Below, piece by piece: positions 32,068 through 33,987 of a DNA stretch of 33,987 nt. Positions within the stretch are counted from its first letter, which is position 1, and each line of letters starts with the position of its first letter. The stretch comes from Acetobacterium sp. GTDB taxonomy: Bacteria > Bacillota > Clostridia > Eubacteriales > Eubacteriaceae. The position numbers and the translations under genes are program-made. The stretch is from the NCBI GenBank assembly GCA_028692885.1, contig JAQUWM010000023.1:1-33987 (forward strand), written 5' to 3'. The notes below the pieces were generated by a model that was not told where the DNA came from, searched no databases, and worked only from the letters and a program-made list of their open reading frames with translations.

Positions 32068-33027
32068 TTGATTAAAATGATAAAAAGTAGACAAAATCAA
32101 ATTATCTTTCAGTTATGTACCATTCTGGTTATTGTCGCCATGGTAATGGCGGCTGAACTAACCGGAGAAAATGAAATCATTTTTCCTGAGGTTGCCGCAT
32201 TGGCAATCGGAAGTTTTTTAACCCCAAAGCTTTTCTGGAAGACCAGTTATATAAGAATGATTCTATCGATTCAATTGTGTGCAATCTTTGGTGTCCTAAT
32301 CGTCAGGTTTGTACCATTTCCTTTATGGACACAGGTTGCCATTGCTTATGCAATTGGTCAGGTGATCTTTCTATGTTCACGAACAACCTTGGCGCCAATG
32401 ATTTCCGCAATTGTCCTACCAGTGTTGTTGCAAACAGATAGTGTCATCTATTTGATATCCGCCTTTTTATTGACTACGGCTATCGTATGTCTGCGAAAAC
32501 TATTAGAGCAAAGGCATCTCAAAGAAGTGAATAGCTATGAGATACAACCGCTGCCAGAAAAAAGAACGCTTATCGCAGCCGTATTTCGAGTAATATTTGT
32601 CGCGTTGTTTGCAGCTGTTTGCCTGAAACTCGATTTAATGTTCTGTCTTGCACCGCCACTGTTAGTTGCGTTTACCGAACTTACTAATAAAAAATGTCCG
32701 GCTGGAAAGAGAAGATTCGAAGTTATCATACTCGTAACATTATGTGCGATGGCAGGCGTAATCTGCCGGTATTTCATTCATATGCAACTCGGTTTTCCGC
32801 TTACCGTTGCCGCACTGATCACCACTATTTTAATTATTTTACTCGTCCAGTCTTTTCGGTTATACTTTCCGCCGGCGGGTGCGATGGGAATTCTTGCCAT
32901 GCTGATTTCAGAAAGTGCCGTTTCGCTATACACATTACAGGTATTCACAGGCATCTCTGTGTTGACAGTAATTTCCCTGTTCTGGACGGTATTTGATACC
33001 GCTCGGGAAACAATAGTTAGCGACTAG
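32068..33027 (+). CDS. Integral membrane protein, HPP-family-like
   Basis: Membrane protein of 319 residues with about ten hydrophobic segments in two halves (about 12-130 and 168-310) joined by a charged loop (KLLEQRHLKEVNSYEIQPLPEKR). The second half ends with YFPPAGAMGILAMLI, recalling the PPAGA motif of HPP-family four-helix proteins. The first half has the similar LAPMISAIVLPVLL, suggesting an internal duplication. Some HPP proteins are nitrite transporters, but the function here is unknown. The start is a TTG at 32068: GAGAGG lies 9 nt upstream, while the ATG at 32077 would be 18 nt away. It has its own promoter. Confidence 0.6.
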   Translation: MIKMIKSRQNQIIFQLCTILVIVAMVMAAELTGENEIIFPEVAALAIGSFLTPKLFWKTSYIRMILSIQLCAIFGVLIVRFVPFPLWTQVAIAYAIGQVIFLCSRTTLAPMISAIVLPVLLQTDSVIYLISAFLLTTAIVCLRKLLEQRHLKEVNSYEIQPLPEKRTLIAAVFRVIFVALFAAVCLKLDLMFCLAPPLLVAFTELTNKKCPAGKRRFEVIILVTLCAMAGVICRYFIHMQLGFPLTVAALITTILIILLVQSFRLYFPPAGAMGILAMLISESAVSLYTLQVFTGISVLTVISLFWTVFDTARETIVSD

Positions 33028-33236
33028 ATCTAAAGAAAACTTGAGGATTGGTACAAAGTTAAGGGTGACCAGGCACCATGGGCTAAATGCAGGCCCGATC
33101 GCTCCAGGGCTGATAGCGCTTAGCGAACAGCTTTATGTCGTCCATTTGCACATACCACGCATTCGTTTAATCAATTCTAATGGAACTATTGTATTATTTA
33201 ATGACGCTGAGGGAAAGCTTTTCTCAGCGTTTGGGC
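33028..33236. other. Intergenic stretch with AAAGCTTT-centred hairpin
   Basis: ACGCTGAG (33204-33211) and CTCAGCGT (33223-33230) form an inverted repeat but lack a proper T-run, so it is at best a weak terminator for the HPP-like gene. An open frame from a TTG at 33041 spans the region. It has no clear ribosome binding site or recognised product and runs through the next terminator, so I do not call it. Confidence 0.4.
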
Positions 33237-33273
33237 AAAAAAACAACTCACCGGATCGACACCTGTGAGTTGT
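33237..33273 (-). terminator. Terminator of VOC-protein gene
   Basis: On the minus strand ACAACTCAC / GTGAGTTGT (33273-33265 and 33251-33243) form a perfect 9-bp stem followed by seven T residues, 60 bp past the VOC gene stop. Confidence 0.8.
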
Positions 33274-33332
33274 AAAAAAATGGTTCGGGCTATATCGCTA
33301 ATTTTAGAAGGGTTTGCTTCCGGGACTGATTG

Positions 33333-33692
33333 CTACATATGCTCCAGCAGCTGAATCTTCAGTCCATTGGGATCGGTAATAAAGAGGTACTTGATATGCG
33401 GCGCAGGTTGAAACGGGTCACTATGCAAGATACCTTTTTCTGCTAACGCTGCCATGGTTTGCTCTAGTGATGCGACTTCAAACCCCAGCGAAATGTTGGC
33501 ATCAATGCTTGCCGCCGGGATGGTCTTATTGTAAATCAGTTCCAGTTTGGTTTCGCCATCACCTAAAAAGGCCAGTTCTAGATCTGGTCCGGCCGGCCTA
33601 CGGCTGTTCACCGTCAAACCCACAATATCGGTATAAAATCGGATCGATTCATCCATATCTTTGACGGTAACTGTTACCCATGAAAATTTCAT
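33333..33692 (-). CDS. VOC-family (glyoxalase-like) protein
   Basis: Single-module vicinal-oxygen-chelate protein of 119 residues with paired beta-alpha-beta-beta-beta units: KFSWVTVTVKDMDESIRFYTDIVGL at the start, DLELAFLGDGETKLELIYN, ISLGFEVASLEQTMAALAEKG and the terminal FITDPNGLKIQLLEHM with the metal-ligand Glu. The family includes glyoxalase I, fosfomycin-modifying enzymes and dioxygenases; this member cannot be assigned to any. The position of the usual first-strand His metal ligand (V-T-V here) is not His, so its chemistry may differ. AAGGAG lies about 6 nt before the ATG at 33692. Monocistronic with its own terminator. Confidence 0.87.
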   Translation of the reverse strand: MKFSWVTVTVKDMDESIRFYTDIVGLTVNSRRPAGPDLELAFLGDGETKLELIYNKTIPAASIDANISLGFEVASLEQTMAALAEKGILHSDPFQPAPHIKYLFITDPNGLKIQLLEHM

Positions 33693-33987
33693 AACTTTCT
33701 CCTTTTTTAATCTAAAATTTTGGTTTTATCAGTTGTTTAAGGTATTGTAGCATAAAATCGGATCGGGTAAAAGAGGATCGTCCAGGCCATATTATCGTAA
33801 TCTCCCCCGGATCAAAAAACCGCCGGTTTCTGTGGCCAGTCTAAAATTAAGTGTGCCTGTGAAACCTCCGAAAAAAGGCTGTTAAAAAGCAGGATTGCTT
33901 AAATAATGAATGAATATTCGCAAAGATTAACGATAATGATCAGCCGAGTAAGACACTTTTTATCAAAAGCTTAGAAAATCCTACGGA
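33693..33987. other. Intergenic DNA to window end
   Basis: AT-rich DNA with no open frame, repeat or structured element that I could support. It presumably contains the promoter of the VOC gene, not resolved. Confidence 0.4.

Noticed and set aside
33041..33268. 75-residue plus-strand frame from a TTG
   Set aside because: No clear ribosome binding site and it runs into the terminator of the opposing VOC gene.
1..33987. CRISPR array, tRNA genes, intact insertion sequences, GEMM c-di-GMP riboswitch
   Set aside because: No regular direct repeats, no tRNA T-loop outside the tmRNA, no transposase frame and no GEMM motif were seen on reading both strands by eye.

Overview
The window reads as chromosomal DNA of a Gram-positive anaerobe of the Clostridia, most likely an acetogen of the Acetobacterium/Eubacteriaceae type. 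This is inference. It rests on ChW-repeat surface proteins (a clostridial hallmark), strong AGGAGG-type ribosome binding sites with frequent TTG/GTG starts, a prismane-associated CxxC protein, an AceTr-family acetate transporter and a methenyl-THF cyclohydrolase-like protein. No tRNA, rRNA, CRISPR array or intact transposon was seen.

Left part (1-2000): an accessory-looking patch. It holds a GC-rich stretch of unknown origin, a truncated ChW-repeat gene with no signal peptide, and a PD-(D/E)XK nuclease fused to a RAMA-like C-terminal domain. It lies just past the 3' end of the tmRNA gene, a classic integration site. Housekeeping part (2001-9154): a compact minus-strand run miaB-mutS-rnr-smpB-ssrA with overlapping genes, covering tRNA modification, mismatch repair, RNA decay and ribosome rescue. 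It is probably driven from one sigma-A promoter at 9127-9154. A divergent rsmH-type methyltransferase follows on the plus strand, then a secreted ChW/C39-peptidase protein on the minus strand.

Centre (12560-19500): a signalling neighbourhood. A membrane diguanylate cyclase is translationally coupled to an orphan BMP-family nucleoside-binding lipoprotein, with a perfect palindrome just upstream of their promoter. A Crp/Fnr regulator stands next to a DUF1858 CxxC protein whose promoter carries a 22-bp palindrome at the class II activator position. A second membrane diguanylate cyclase and a patatin-like phospholipase follow.

Right part (19700-33987): metabolic and redox genes. These are an acetate transporter, a SagB-type oxidoreductase with a transaldolase-like aldolase, a cyclodeaminase-like/DUF924 fusion, a flavin-binding NimA-like protein, a cysteine synthase, and a thioredoxin-like/DsbA-like pair. 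A third diguanylate cyclase (GGEEF) comes next, then a four-gene cluster of small exported and membrane proteins of unknown function that includes a phage-type beta-sandwich lipoprotein. The window ends with a proline-rich protein, an HPP-like membrane protein and a VOC protein.

The best candidates for something undescribed are the cyclase-lipoprotein operon, the nuclease-RAMA gene beside ssrA, the cyclodeaminase/DUF924 fusion, the Crp/Fnr-DUF1858 circuit and the exported-protein cluster. All functions are read from sequence alone; no searches were run.
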